NCBI GenBank assembly: GCA_937880545.1
Contig: CALFKA010000229.1
Span: 1-19,448, forward strand
DNA length: 19,448 nucleotides
Source: an uncultured Clostridia bacterium
Lineage (GTDB): Bacteria > Bacillota > Clostridia > Peptostreptococcales > Acidaminobacteraceae
Reading direction: 5' to 3'
The position numbers and the translations under genes were made by a program. Shown here one piece after another: positions 1-7,737 of this stretch (its first letter is position 1; each line of letters begins with the position of its first letter). The notes under the pieces are model-generated. The model did not search any database and had not been told where the DNA came from. It saw only the letters and a program-made list of their open reading frames with translations.

Positions 1-476
1 CTGACGGCTTAGAAGTCCTTAAGAACCGTCCGAGGACCATCGTTCTTCGCACCTTCGCCAAGGTTTCCGGGATCGCCGGTCTGCGCGTCGGTTACATCAT
101 CTCAAATGCCGACATCATCCGAGAAGTCTCCAAGGCGAGCACTGTCTTCAGTGTCAATCGCCTTGCCCAGAGAGCAGCTATTGCCGCCCTCGACGATGAA
201 GATCACATTGAAAAGAGTGTTGCCCTTGCCAGAGCGTCACTTTCGAGAATGATGGAGTACTTTGACCAACGAGGATGGCGCTATATCAAAGCTGCCGGCA
301 ATTTCATCTTCGTCGATGTCGCTACCGATACACGAAAAGTCTATATCGATCTTCAGAAGGAAGGTGTCATTGTCCGACCCGGCTTCCTCTGGAAATGGGA
401 CAACTGGCTGCGTATCAGTTCCGGCACGATGGAAGAGACAGAAGTCCTCATAGAAGCTCTCGACAAAGTCCTATAG
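1..476 (+). CDS. HisC-family PLP-dependent aminotransferase (3' part)
   Basis: The frame is open from the window edge (first full codon at base 3) and ends with TAG at 474-476, giving about 157 C-terminal residues. The segment TFAKVSGIAGLRVGY matches the PLP-lysine region of histidinol-phosphate aminotransferases (class I/II fold type I); the Schiff-base lysine is the codon at 60-62. The later WLRISSGTMEE is the typical C-terminal Arg segment that holds the substrate carboxylate or phosphate. HisC moves an amino group between glutamate and imidazole-acetol phosphate in histidine synthesis, but the same family includes CobD-like threonine-phosphate decarboxylases and aromatic aminotransferases. 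No his or cob genes lie downstream here, so the substrate is left open. The 5' half and start are outside the window. An intrinsic terminator follows 34 bases after the stop. Confidence 0.85.
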   Translation, partial: DGLEVLKNRPRTIVLRTFAKVSGIAGLRVGYIISNADIIREVSKASTVFSVNRLAQRAAIAALDDEDHIEKSVALARASLSRMMEYFDQRGWRYIKAAGNFIFVDVATDTRKVYIDLQKEGVIVRPGFLWKWDNWLRISSGTMEETEVLIEALDKVL

Positions 477-509
477 GTTTTACCATTGAGGTAAACCGGA
501 AGAACATTT

Positions 510-551
510 GCTCCAACAGTAAGAGAAAGTTCTTATTGATTGGAGCTTTTT
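510..551 (+). terminator. Intrinsic terminator after the aminotransferase gene
   Basis: GCTCCAA (510-516) pairs with TTGGAGC (540-546). The inner parts AGTAAGA and TCTTATT also pair, giving a long hairpin, followed by TTTTT at 547-551. A further GCTCCA at 555-560 could compete for the same TGGAGC arm. Confidence 0.8.
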
Positions 552-966
552 CATGCTCCATCGTCTTTTTCCATAGAAGAAAGCAAGTGATTACTTTTAC
601 TTATGTTTCTTGAAAGACTCTGATCAGGTCAAGTATAGTGAAGATGGTTATACTAAAGTGCGGTCGGAAAGCATCAAAAAAGTAGGAGTCGTGCTCATCC
701 AAACACATATCTCAGCCACCTTCTGCATGCTTGATGCTTTCCTGTTGCTTTAGGAACCCTTCGACAAAGAATGAGCTAAATAGTGAGAAATTTATTTCTC
801 AACGTAGCACTCACCTGGAGATTTTCTTTGAAGAGATGGCCAAGCTTGATGGGATGTCCCTTATTTGGAGGTTCCTGTGGATTATCAGTAAGGGAATCAA
901 ACGTAGGAAAGCCATTTCCATAAAGTAATTGAGAACGGATCCAATCAACCCGCGAAAAAATATCTT
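552..966. other. Gene-poor stretch, possible decayed coding sequence
   Basis: No intact gene is recognised. Short frames are open on both strands. On the plus strand one runs to TAG at 751-753 and another from TTG 731 to 928 (65 codons). On the minus strand, about 64 codons read from near 990 down to a stop near 797 and include a KGHPIKLGHLFKENLQ segment. None has a good ribosome binding site or a family I recognise. This may be a gene remnant worn down by frameshifts and stops, or non-coding DNA. Confidence 0.35.
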
Positions 967-967
967 T

Positions 968-1005
968 AAAAACCCCCCTTCCACCGGAAGATCGGCTGAG
1001 GGGGG
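968..1005 (-). terminator. Intrinsic terminator of the cobW-like/methyltransferase/GyrI/TfoX operon
   Basis: Read on the minus strand, CCCCCC (1005-1000) pairs with GGGGGG (978-973), with an inner CCG/CGG pairing around CCGGAAGATCGG, followed by TTTTT (972-968). It lies just past the stop of the last gene of the minus-strand operon. Confidence 0.8.
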
Positions 1006-1011
1006 ATCGTT

Positions 1012-1332
1012 TTACCTGGAACTCTTCTTCTTTGTCTCAGGCAATTCATCGAGCATGGCCCGAAAAAGTTCCGCAAGGAATGCTCTGTCGTCGGGATCAT
1101 CCACAAGGAGCATAGGTCTTCCGCGTTCATAGGGGATTTCATACGTCGCTTCAGGCATGAGTCTTTTCGCGGACTCTACCGGCTTCACGAGAAAACGATC
1201 ATCATAAATGCCTCCGATAACCTTGCCATAGTAGTAGATGATATATTCTCCCATCATTGCGCGATAGCTGACGCCTTCTATATCTCTAAGCTGATCCAGC
1301 ACGTATTCTAAATATTCTCTGCTTGATGCCAT
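1012..1332 (-). CDS. TfoX/Sxy N-terminal-domain protein
   Basis: 106 residues. The segments VSYRAMMGEYIIYYYGKVIGG, DDRFLVKP and ERGRPMLLVDD are typical of the stand-alone TfoX N-terminal domain (Sxy family). Full-length TfoX in gamma-proteobacteria acts with CRP to switch on competence genes. The short Firmicute forms lack the C-terminal domain and have no established role, so a competence function should not be assumed. The ATG is preceded by GGAAGGA at suitable spacing. It begins 27 bases after the GyrI-like gene and ends the operon just before a terminator. The protein has a charged Lys/Ser-rich tail (ETKKKSSR). Confidence 0.8.
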   Translation of the reverse strand: MASSREYLEYVLDQLRDIEGVSYRAMMGEYIIYYYGKVIGGIYDDRFLVKPVESAKRLMPEATYEIPYERGRPMLLVDDPDDRAFLAELFRAMLDELPETKKKSSR

Positions 1333-1359
1333 ATCTTCCTTCCGATCGTTGGGTAGTTT

Positions 1360-1866
1360 CTATAATTTTTGAACGGGAAGCATTTCCATATAGCCTCGCG
1401 ATCCCTCGGGTGCGAACTGGATATGCGGAGCCAGTTCCGGTGTGTAGCGGTAGCCAAGTTCTTCCGGGTTGAAGGCATCGATACGCTCTCTGCACGTAGC
1501 AATCGCAAGCATGAAATCCTCTTCCTCATACGGCTCTCCTTGAAAGAGAAGGTAGGTGCAGGGCGCTAGATCAAGGATAACAAAGCCTTCGGGAACTTGT
1601 GTGCTGTAGTCAGCAGGTACCTCTACCCCATGTGCGTAGCTGCCGGTTCCTTCCGGACGAAGGTTCTGTGGAATCCACAAACCAACGGGTTCATCCAGTC
1701 TGCATTTAATATAACGCAAGATGTCCCAAGGGGATGATATATTTGTTTCTCCGCAGCCCAACTCCTCTGCATAGCTAAAGTAATCCTCTGCGGATGTACT
1801 CCACTTCAGGATGAGTTTTCTGGCGGGGCGCTCAACCACTCTTATAAAGGGTCCGTCCTTGTTCAT
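1360..1866 (-). CDS. GyrI-like small-molecule-binding domain protein
   Basis: 168 residues, about the length of a single AraC-effector-binding/GyrI-like (SHS2-fold) domain. Supporting segments are RVVERPARKLILKW at the N-terminus, the central PEGFVILDLAPCTYLLFQGEPYEEEDF and ELAPHIQFAPEGSRGYMEMLPVQ near the end, which match the pattern of these domains (conserved Tyr/Phe and Glu lining a ligand pocket). No helix-turn-helix is present, so it is not itself an AraC-type regulator. Family members bind cationic amphiphilic compounds, inhibit gyrase, or hydrolyse cyclopropanoids; which applies here is unknown. A stop (TGA) lies two codons before the ATG, fixing the start. The nearest purine-rich stretch (GGGGTGAGG) sits only one base from the ATG, so translation may be weak. 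Confidence 0.75.
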   Translation of the reverse strand: MNKDGPFIRVVERPARKLILKWSTSAEDYFSYAEELGCGETNISSPWDILRYIKCRLDEPVGLWIPQNLRPEGTGSYAHGVEVPADYSTQVPEGFVILDLAPCTYLLFQGEPYEEEDFMLAIATCRERIDAFNPEELGYRYTPELAPHIQFAPEGSRGYMEMLPVQKL

Positions 1867-1932
1867 GCCTCACCCCAAATAGATCAATGTTTCCGGTATA
1901 TTCCACCAGGCACTTCATCACAAGAGTCTCAT

Positions 1933-2694
1933 TTATTCTGCTTTTTTGGCGACAATGAGGTAGCGATGTGTCTTGGCTTCGATGCACCCATCGCGCTCGA
2001 GTTTCTGTTGCAGTGCGAAGAGTTGTTCCTTGAAAGCATCTACGGAAAACCCGGGAAACTCCCACGCAATCATGTGGGCAAACCAGACGAGAGCGCCGAT
2101 GTCATAGAATCGAACCTTCTCAAAGGCTTCCCGGCTCTGAAGGATTGAAAACCCCTGCGCTTCAAGCTGACCTGAGGCGATGTCCGGGTATTGATCAGGG
2201 TACGGGATCTCCGGAGGTTCAGGGAAGAGCGCTTCGACGAGCTCTCTTTCATTTTCTGCACCCACTTGCTGTGTGAGGAAGAGACCTCCGGGCTTTAGAA
2301 CACGGTGGATCTCCTCCGGGAGATAACTCCCATGGCGGTTGATGACCATATCAAAACTCTCTGCTTCAAAAGGCAGCATTTGACATTCGTCGGTTTCTGC
2401 GAACTGAATCCCCAGCGGGAGCAGCTTCTGCCGGCAGTAAGTGATATTGGGCGGATAGCCCTCTGTCGCAGAGGTTTTTTCAAAGGGGTGGTGCAAGGAG
2501 AGGAGAAACTCTCCGCCGCCGGTATCGATATCGAGGAGCTCCATATGAGGGCGAAGATGCTCTTGGATGATCTCTCGGTAATCCCAGGGGAGGGCATCCT
2601 CTTCATATCGGTCATCTATATGAGAAAAGTCCCAGCCACTCATTTGAGCGGAAGCTTCTTCTTCTTTCCATTCTTTCAGGAGAGTTTCTTTCAC
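1933..2694 (-). CDS. Class I SAM-dependent methyltransferase
   Basis: 253 residues. SAM-binding motif I is at residues 53-62 (LLDIDTGGGE), followed by MLPFEAESFDMVINRHG (about 106-122, motif II/IV region) and HRVLKPGGLFLTQQVG (about 130-145, motif III), the classic Methyltransf_11/25 layout. The second position of motif I is Ile-Asp rather than the commoner DxGxGxG, but the three glycines are kept. The acceptor cannot be told from sequence. The start is GTG (2694-2692) and overlaps the stop of the upstream CobW-like gene (GTGA), so the two are translationally coupled. This makes joint function with the metal-handling GTPase possible but unproven. Confidence 0.85.
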   Translation of the reverse strand: MKETLLKEWKEEEASAQMSGWDFSHIDDRYEEDALPWDYREIIQEHLRPHMELLDIDTGGGEFLLSLHHPFEKTSATEGYPPNITYCRQKLLPLGIQFAETDECQMLPFEAESFDMVINRHGSYLPEEIHRVLKPGGLFLTQQVGAENERELVEALFPEPPEIPYPDQYPDIASGQLEAQGFSILQSREAFEKVRFYDIGALVWFAHMIAWEFPGFSVDAFKEQLFALQQKLERDGCIEAKTHRYLIVAKKAE

Positions 2695-3683
2695 AGTGAT
2701 TCTCTTGCTCTTTCCTGCAGAGCTTCCTTTTTTAGATATTTTCCTATGATGATCAGTTTGTTCAAGGTGATCCGTTCATCTCCCGCTCCTTTTACCCGAA
2801 ACAACTCATGAGAAAGCTCTTTGGGGCAGATATCTCCAAGACCGGTGAGGCTGAATTGATTACTCACCAACTCCACATGGAGTGTCTCGTTGTGGAAGGT
2901 GACAAATCCCTTAGCTCGGAGGATGTCTCCAAACTTGCCCTGAAGAATCTCCTCCAAGAAAGCGTAGAGTTGATCGGGATTGTTGAAGGACAGCTCATCC
3001 AGACTCAAGCTCTCGAGTTCTTCATCGGCTTCTCTTTTGATGCCTCGGGAAGTAAAGCGATCTCCGACTCGCTTGATATCCTCACCGGAGAACTCTTTTG
3101 TCAAAAGAGAGAGCCACTCTTCCTTCGACCACCTGCTGTAGTGACGATCAGGAAAATCGACATCTTCAGGCACATCGAGGAAGGAAGCAATCTCCGCAAA
3201 TTCTTTTGGGCTGAGAGATTCGGATTTGCTGAGCACCAGTGTGCCGGCGGCAATCAACTGGTCCTCAAAATAATTGCGGAACTGCTTTCTCTGCTGGAAA
3301 TAATTTTCGGCATCGATGATGGTGATCGGAGCCAGCAGAGAGATTCTCTCATACTGGATCTTCTCAAGATTTTCAATAATGGCGGTGGGCTGAGCGACGC
3401 CGGAAGGTTCTACCAGCAGGTAGTCAGGGTGGAGAGTATTGGCGATGGTGAGCACGGAGAGAGAAAAGTCCAGGTTGAGGGAACAGCAGATGCAGCCCTC
3501 GGCAATCTCACGGATCTCCATCTTTGCTGTCGCCTCATCTTGGCTGAGCAACTGTCCGTCGATCCCATCCTCAGCAAATTCATTTTCGACGATGACGAAC
3601 TCCCGACCGGTGGCTTTGGCCATGGCTTTGATAAAGGTGGTTTTTCCTGCTCCCAGAAAACCGGAGATCAAAAGGATCTTCAC
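2691..3683 (-). CDS. COG0523 (CobW/ZNG-type) GTP-binding metallochaperone
   Basis: 330 residues. Walker A GFLGAGKTT is at residues 8-16, ENEFAEDGIDG at 33-43, the metal-binding CxCC motif (CICC) at 64-67, VEPSG at 91-95 and a G4-like SKSE at 152-155. The C-terminal CobW_C domain includes GDILRAKGFVTF. COG0523 GTPases carry zinc or cobalt to client enzymes or help in cobalamin synthesis and zinc scarcity. The start is GTG with AAGGAG five bases upstream. It is the first gene of a four-gene operon and lies downstream of a zinc-dependent alcohol dehydrogenase, but a terminator-like hairpin separates them. The metal and client are unknown; no Zur box was identified. Confidence 0.9.
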   Translation of the reverse strand: MKILLISGFLGAGKTTFIKAMAKATGREFVIVENEFAEDGIDGQLLSQDEATAKMEIREIAEGCICCSLNLDFSLSVLTIANTLHPDYLLVEPSGVAQPTAIIENLEKIQYERISLLAPITIIDAENYFQQRKQFRNYFEDQLIAAGTLVLSKSESLSPKEFAEIASFLDVPEDVDFPDRHYSRWSKEEWLSLLTKEFSGEDIKRVGDRFTSRGIKREADEELESLSLDELSFNNPDQLYAFLEEILQGKFGDILRAKGFVTFHNETLHVELVSNQFSLTGLGDICPKELSHELFRVKGAGDERITLNKLIIIGKYLKKEALQERARESL

Positions 3684-3704
3684 GATGGCTCCTTGAAGAA
3701 AGAG

Positions 3705-3746
3705 AGAAAAGAAAAGCGCTATTCGCTTTCACAAAGAGCACTTTTC
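3705..3746 (-). terminator. Intrinsic terminator after the alcohol dehydrogenase gene
   Basis: On the minus strand GAAAAGTGCT (3746-3737) pairs, with one G-U, with AGCGCTTTTC (3720-3711). A tighter alternative is AAAGCG/CGCTTT. The hairpin is followed by TTTTC at the base. It sits between adh and the CobW-like gene and probably limits read-through. Confidence 0.65.
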
Positions 3747-3769
3747 TCTCCATTTTGTTATGTCTTCTT

Positions 3770-4825
3770 TTACAGTACAACGACGGGCTTGATAAGATCG
3801 CCGGGCTTGTCTTTCATTAGGTACAGAGCATCTTCGACTTTTTCAAAGCCTTCGAAACGATGCGTGAGTAGCAGGGAAACGTCGAGACGTCCGGAAGCTA
3901 CGAGAGCACCAAGCTTTTCAAGTCTGTTTCTTCCGCCGGGCATCAGGCCGCCGGTAATGGTCTTGTGACCCATACCCACGCCCCACTCCACTCTTGGAAT
4001 CTTGATATAAGCGCCCCCGCCGAGATAGTTGACGTTTCCGATTATTCCGCCGGGTTTGAGGGCACGAACAGCAGTTTCAAATGTATCTACATCACCACCT
4101 GCGATGATGATCTTGTCCACACCTTTGTTGTTCGTCATTTCAAGAACCTGATCAGCGATATCACCATCTTTGTAGCTGACGATGTCAGTGGCTCCATAAG
4201 CCTTGGCGACTTCAATGCAGTTGGGTCTGGTGCCTACGCCGATGATTCGAGAAGCGCCACGGAAGTTCGCGCCTGCCACAGCCATGAGGCCGACAGGCCC
4301 GATGCCGATGACGAGGACAGTGTCACCAAATTGAACGTTTGCCAGCTCTACACCGTGGAAGCCGGTAGGTACCATGTCAGAGAGCATACAAGCTTCAGCA
4401 GGTGAAATATTGTCGGGTAAGAGAGCGAGGTTTCCGTCGGCGTCATTGACGTGGAAGTACTCACCAAAGACTCCATCTTTGAAGTTAGAGAACTTCCAGC
4501 CGGCGAGCATGCCGCCCGAGTGCATCGGGAAGCCGGCCTGTGCCTCGACGGACATCCAGTCAGGAGTAATTGCTGCGACCATGATCCTGTCGCCGACTTT
4601 AAAGTCTTTGACAGCGGAGCCGACTTCTACGACAACGCCACATCCTTCGTGGCCGAGGATCATGTTTTCCCTTTCACCAATAGCGCCTTCCCAGACGGTA
4701 TGGATGTCGGAGGTACAGGGCGACAATGCGAGGGGTTGAACGATGGCATCATTGGGTCCGCATGCGGGTCGATCTTTTTCAATCCATCCCGTTTCACCGA
4801 TGCGGAGCATTGCAAAACCTTTCAA
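3770..4825 (-). CDS. adh: NADP-dependent secondary alcohol dehydrogenase (zinc, TBADH/CbADH type)
   Basis: 351 residues, the same length as the C. beijerinckii and Thermoanaerobacter brockii enzymes and colinear with them from MKGFAML to the C-terminus. It interconverts secondary alcohols and ketones (such as isopropanol and acetone) in the cytosol. Catalytic zinc ligands are C37, H59, E60 and D150. The nucleotide fold has GIGPVG at 174-179. The NADP-selecting set G198, T199, R200, Y218 is kept, with Thr where CbADH has Ser. The start is TTG (4825-4823), chosen because AAAGGAGG lies five bases upstream and the N-terminus then matches the family. It stands alone between a terminator and an upstream region with a perfect inverted repeat. 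Some family members act on other short-chain ketones or butanediols. Confidence 0.93.
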   Translation of the reverse strand: MKGFAMLRIGETGWIEKDRPACGPNDAIVQPLALSPCTSDIHTVWEGAIGERENMILGHEGCGVVVEVGSAVKDFKVGDRIMVAAITPDWMSVEAQAGFPMHSGGMLAGWKFSNFKDGVFGEYFHVNDADGNLALLPDNISPAEACMLSDMVPTGFHGVELANVQFGDTVLVIGIGPVGLMAVAGANFRGASRIIGVGTRPNCIEVAKAYGATDIVSYKDGDIADQVLEMTNNKGVDKIIIAGGDVDTFETAVRALKPGGIIGNVNYLGGGAYIKIPRVEWGVGMGHKTITGGLMPGGRNRLEKLGALVASGRLDVSLLLTHRFEGFEKVEDALYLMKDKPGDLIKPVVVL

Positions 4826-4871
4826 TACTGCCTCCTTTAAATTTGGTTATTCATCCCAACATAGACAATGA

Positions 4872-4896
4872 TATATCTATCACAAACATAGATATA
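4872..4896. promoter_or_regulatory. Perfect inverted repeat upstream of adh (candidate operator)
   Basis: TATATCTAT-N7-ATAGATATA, two perfect 9-base arms around CACAAAC, lies 47 bases before the adh TTG start. On the minus strand a possible promoter, TTGTGA-N16-TATGTT, overlaps its proximal arm, which would suit a repressor site. The regulator is not identified. Confidence 0.55.
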
Positions 4897-5273
4897 CTAT
4901 ACTGTGAACATCCATAAATAACCCATCGGGTTAACTATCATCATATCAGTATGACGTGAATATTGCAATATTTACAACTATTAAGAATACTTTACTTAGA
5001 CAAGCAAAACATGATTTGCAAAACACAATAAAAGACAACACAAAGAAGATTTTGATAACAACTACTCTATTTGGCTTCGCGATGAGCAGAAACAAGTCAT
5101 TGCGAGCCAGGCAAAGCGGAAAAGAGAGTTTCTGTATCCCAAGATGTACTCGCTATCCTTGAGGCAATGAAAGATCAAGAAGGCGATCCACTCGCTTTGA
5201 AAGCAATAGAAATACCTTCTCTCTTTGCTGCCTCAGCAACTTTCAGGCGAAAACGAAGGATGCCCTTATATGA
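4897..5273. other. Gene-free stretch upstream of adh, possible coding remnant
   Basis: No intact gene is recognised in these 377 bases. It holds a perfect 14-base palindrome at 4959-4972. From about 5075 to 5275, protein-like sequence reads in two plus-strand frames: one includes WLRDEQKQVIASQAK, the other SVSQDVLAILEAMKDQEGD. This would fit a frameshifted gene fragment near 5115-5125. The source family is not recognised. Confidence 0.35.
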
Positions 5274-5307
5274 AGAAAAAATCAGAGAAAGTTACCTCTC
5301 TCTGATT
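5274..5307 (-). terminator. Intrinsic terminator of the nfnAB operon
   Basis: On the minus strand AATCAGAGA (5307-5299) pairs with TCTCTGATT (5288-5280), followed by a run of T (5279-5274). It starts 57 bases after the nfnB stop. Confidence 0.8.
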
Positions 5308-5363
5308 ATTTGGGTTACGCTTGGTTTCTGGTTAGAAAACCATTCGAAGATTTTATGTGCTAC

Positions 5364-6764
5364 CTAAGATTGTTTTTCTTTCAGATATTTATCAATGGCT
5401 GCCGCAGCGACTTTTCCGGCACCGGCAGCGGAGATGACGGTGGCGGCTCCTGTCACGGCGTCGCCTCCGGCAAAGATGCCTTCGCGCGATGTTGCGCCAT
5501 GTTCATCCGCGATGATGCCACCCCAGGAAGTCACATCAAGACCCTCCGTGGTGGATTTGATGAGTGGATTCGGATTCGTACCGACAGCGATGACGACAGT
5601 GTCGACTTCGAGGGTGAACTCAGAACCTTCCACGGGGATCGGGCGGCGTCTTCCGGAAGCATCGGGCTCGCCGAGTTCCATACGGATACACGTCATGCCC
5701 ACGACTTCTCCTTGCTCATCATGGAGGATGGCAGTGGGGTTCGTGAGGTTATTGAAGATGACACCTTCTTCCTGCGCGTGGTGAACTTCTTCGATACGGG
5801 CAGGCATTTCGTCAAAGGAGCGGCGATAGACGATGTAGACTTTTTCTGCTCCGATGCGAAGCGCTGTTCGGGCAGAGTCCATGGCGACGTTTCCGCCTCC
5901 GACGACGGCGACGCGCTTACTGTGGCGGATCGGTGTGTCGTAGCGATCATCATAGGCTCTCATCAGGTTGGAGCGTGTTAAGTATTCATTGGCGGAATAG
6001 ACGCCTACACTGTTTTCGCCGGGGATTCCCAAGAAGACAGGCAGACCTGCGCCGGAGCCGACAAAGACGGCTTCATAGCCATACTCATCGAAGAGTTCGT
6101 CGATGGTGATGGAGCGGCCGACAATGGTGTTGGTCTCCAGTTTTACGCCATCAAGCTTGAGTTGGTTGATTTCATTTTTGACGATGTCATTTGGCAGACG
6201 GAATTCGGGAATGCCGTAGACCAATACGCCCCCGCCTTCCGGCAGAGATTCAAAGATCGTGACTTCATAGCCCATGCGCGTGAGGTCGCCTGCGCAGCTA
6301 AGGCCGGCAGGGCCGGAGCCGACGACGGCTACCTTGCGGCCGTTTTTCTCATAGCCATGAGGTTTGGGTTCGGAGTGCTCTCGGTAGTAGTCAGCGACAA
6401 AGCGCTCAAGGCGGCCGATGGCCACTGGCTCATGCTTGACGCCGCGAACGCAGAGTTCTTCGCACTGGCTCTCCTGCGGACAGACTCTGCCGCACACAGC
6501 CGGCAATACGTTGGTCTCAAGAATCTTCTGATTGGCGGCAATGTAGTCGCCCTCGTTGATCAGTTGGATAAATTCCGGGATCTTTACATTCACGGGGCAT
6601 CCGTCCATACAGGGTCTGTGTTTGCACTGAAGGCAGCGAAGGGCTTCTTCGCGCGCCATTTCTTCGGTGTATCCGGAGGCAACCTCTTTAAAGTTGCGTG
6701 CTCTTACAAGGGGATCCTGAGAAGGCATTTCTACCTTCACGGGACTCATGTTTCGTTTTGCCAT
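5364..6764 (-). CDS. nfnB: NfnB: large subunit of NADH-dependent reduced ferredoxin:NADP+ oxidoreductase (GltD-like)
   Basis: 466 residues, usual for NfnB and for the glutamate synthase small subunit it resembles. The N-terminal domain binds two [4Fe-4S] clusters through C44, C47, C52, C56 and C91, C95, C101, C105. An FAD-binding VVGSGPAGL is at 148-156 and an NADPH-binding VVGGGNVA at 287-294; the end (GDAVTGAATV) closes the FAD site. With NfnA it forms a cytosolic complex that couples ferredoxin and NADH oxidation to the reduction of two NADP+. Automated pipelines often call it gltA or gltD, but no glutamate synthase large subunit is here and an NfnA gene lies 30 bases upstream, so NfnB is the better name. 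GltD-like use in glutamate synthesis is the alternative. Confidence 0.9.
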   Translation of the reverse strand: MAKRNMSPVKVEMPSQDPLVRARNFKEVASGYTEEMAREEALRCLQCKHRPCMDGCPVNVKIPEFIQLINEGDYIAANQKILETNVLPAVCGRVCPQESQCEELCVRGVKHEPVAIGRLERFVADYYREHSEPKPHGYEKNGRKVAVVGSGPAGLSCAGDLTRMGYEVTIFESLPEGGGVLVYGIPEFRLPNDIVKNEINQLKLDGVKLETNTIVGRSITIDELFDEYGYEAVFVGSGAGLPVFLGIPGENSVGVYSANEYLTRSNLMRAYDDRYDTPIRHSKRVAVVGGGNVAMDSARTALRIGAEKVYIVYRRSFDEMPARIEEVHHAQEEGVIFNNLTNPTAILHDEQGEVVGMTCIRMELGEPDASGRRRPIPVEGSEFTLEVDTVVIAVGTNPNPLIKSTTEGLDVTSWGGIIADEHGATSREGIFAGGDAVTGAATVISAAGAGKVAAAAIDKYLKEKQS

Positions 6765-6794
6765 TCACATTCTCCTTCGTATAGATACTGGCTG

Positions 6795-7655
6795 TTATTT
6801 CGCTTGTTTCTTGCTGAGTTCGAGTGCGGCAAGTTCCATGTTGCATGCGTGATCTCGCTCTTTTTCTTCTTCGATGTAGGATCGGTTGCGACGCATGAGG
6901 TCATCAAAGTCCACGTCAAATCCATCGAATTCAGGACCATCGACACAGGCAAACTTTGACTTGCCGGCGATCGATACGCGGCATCCGCCACACATCCCCG
7001 TGCCATCAACCATGATGGGGTTGAGCGAGACAAGTGTCTTGATTCCTTTTGGCTTGGTTAGTTGTACGACAGCTCTCATCATGGGTACGGGACCGATGGC
7101 GATGACGAGGTCATAGTCAACGCCGGCTTCTAAAAGGTCTTCGAGTTTTTTGGTGACAAAGCCGTGCTCTCCATAGGAACCGTCATCGGTCATCATGTAG
7201 AGGTTGTCGGAAGCTTTTTTAAAGTCGTCTTCCAGGATAACAATGTCTTTGTTGCGGAAACCGACGATGACGTCTACTTCTGTGCCCTGCTCATGAAGAG
7301 CAACAGCAGACGGATAGGCGATAGCAGTGCCGACGCCGCCGCCTATGACACAGGCTTTCTTGTAACCTTCCAGAGCGGAGGGCTTTCCAAGTGGGCCGAC
7401 AAAGTCCAGGATCTCATCGCCCTCTTCTTTCGTCGAAAGAAGACGTGTAGCCTTACCAACTGTCTGGAAGATGATGTCCACAGTACCTTCTTCTTTATTT
7501 GTGCCGGCTATGGTCAGAGGTACTCTCTCACCAAACTCATCGACACGAAAAATGATGAACTGCCCGGCTTTTCCTTTGTTTGCTACGAGAGGAGCTACTA
7601 TCGACATACGGGTCACGTTATCGTTAAGTACCTGTTTTCTAACGATCTTGTACAT
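6795..7655 (-). CDS. nfnA: NfnA: small flavin/[2Fe-2S] subunit of the Nfn complex
   Basis: 286 residues from the chosen ATG, which has AGGAGG five bases upstream. An ATT/TTG-type start further upstream would add about 21 residues, without family support. It is a ferredoxin-NADP reductase-fold protein like PyrK/sulfide dehydrogenase beta: FAD motif RVPLTIA at 45-51, nucleotide-binding GGGVGTA at 105-111, and a [2Fe-2S] site with D217, C222, C225 and C237. The Asp plus three Cys set is the ligand pattern described for NfnA. This subunit carries the NAD(H)-reactive side of the bifurcating enzyme. A clear sigma-A promoter lies upstream and the gene leads a two-gene operon. Confidence 0.9.
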   Translation of the reverse strand: MYKIVRKQVLNDNVTRMSIVAPLVANKGKAGQFIIFRVDEFGERVPLTIAGTNKEEGTVDIIFQTVGKATRLLSTKEEGDEILDFVGPLGKPSALEGYKKACVIGGGVGTAIAYPSAVALHEQGTEVDVIVGFRNKDIVILEDDFKKASDNLYMMTDDGSYGEHGFVTKKLEDLLEAGVDYDLVIAIGPVPMMRAVVQLTKPKGIKTLVSLNPIMVDGTGMCGGCRVSIAGKSKFACVDGPEFDGFDVDFDDLMRRNRSYIEEEKERDHACNMELAALELSKKQAK

Positions 7656-7708
7656 GCTTACCTCCTGGGTGATTTGCAGAGAATATCGATGATTCACATA
7701 CTCAATCA

Positions 7709-7737
7709 ATTCTATCACGAGAGGGGGTAAATGCCAA
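7709..7737 (-). promoter_or_regulatory. Sigma-A promoter of nfnAB
   Basis: On the minus strand TTGGCA (7737-7732), a 17-base spacer and TAGAAT (7714-7709), with TG one base before the -10 (extended -10). It leaves a leader of roughly 45 bases before the nfnA ATG. Confidence 0.7.

Noticed and set aside
2808..3968. Long plus-strand open frame of 386 codons
   Set aside because: It lies antisense to the CobW-like gene and the end of adh, both of which have clear family motifs and ribosome sites. Its translation shows no family pattern.
5364..6764. Naming this gene as a glutamate synthase small subunit
   Set aside because: No large subunit is present and an NfnA gene is directly upstream, which fits the Nfn complex better.
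6162..6959. Plus-strand open frame of 265 codons
   Set aside because: Antisense shadow of nfnB and nfnA, with no ribosome site and no recognisable motif.
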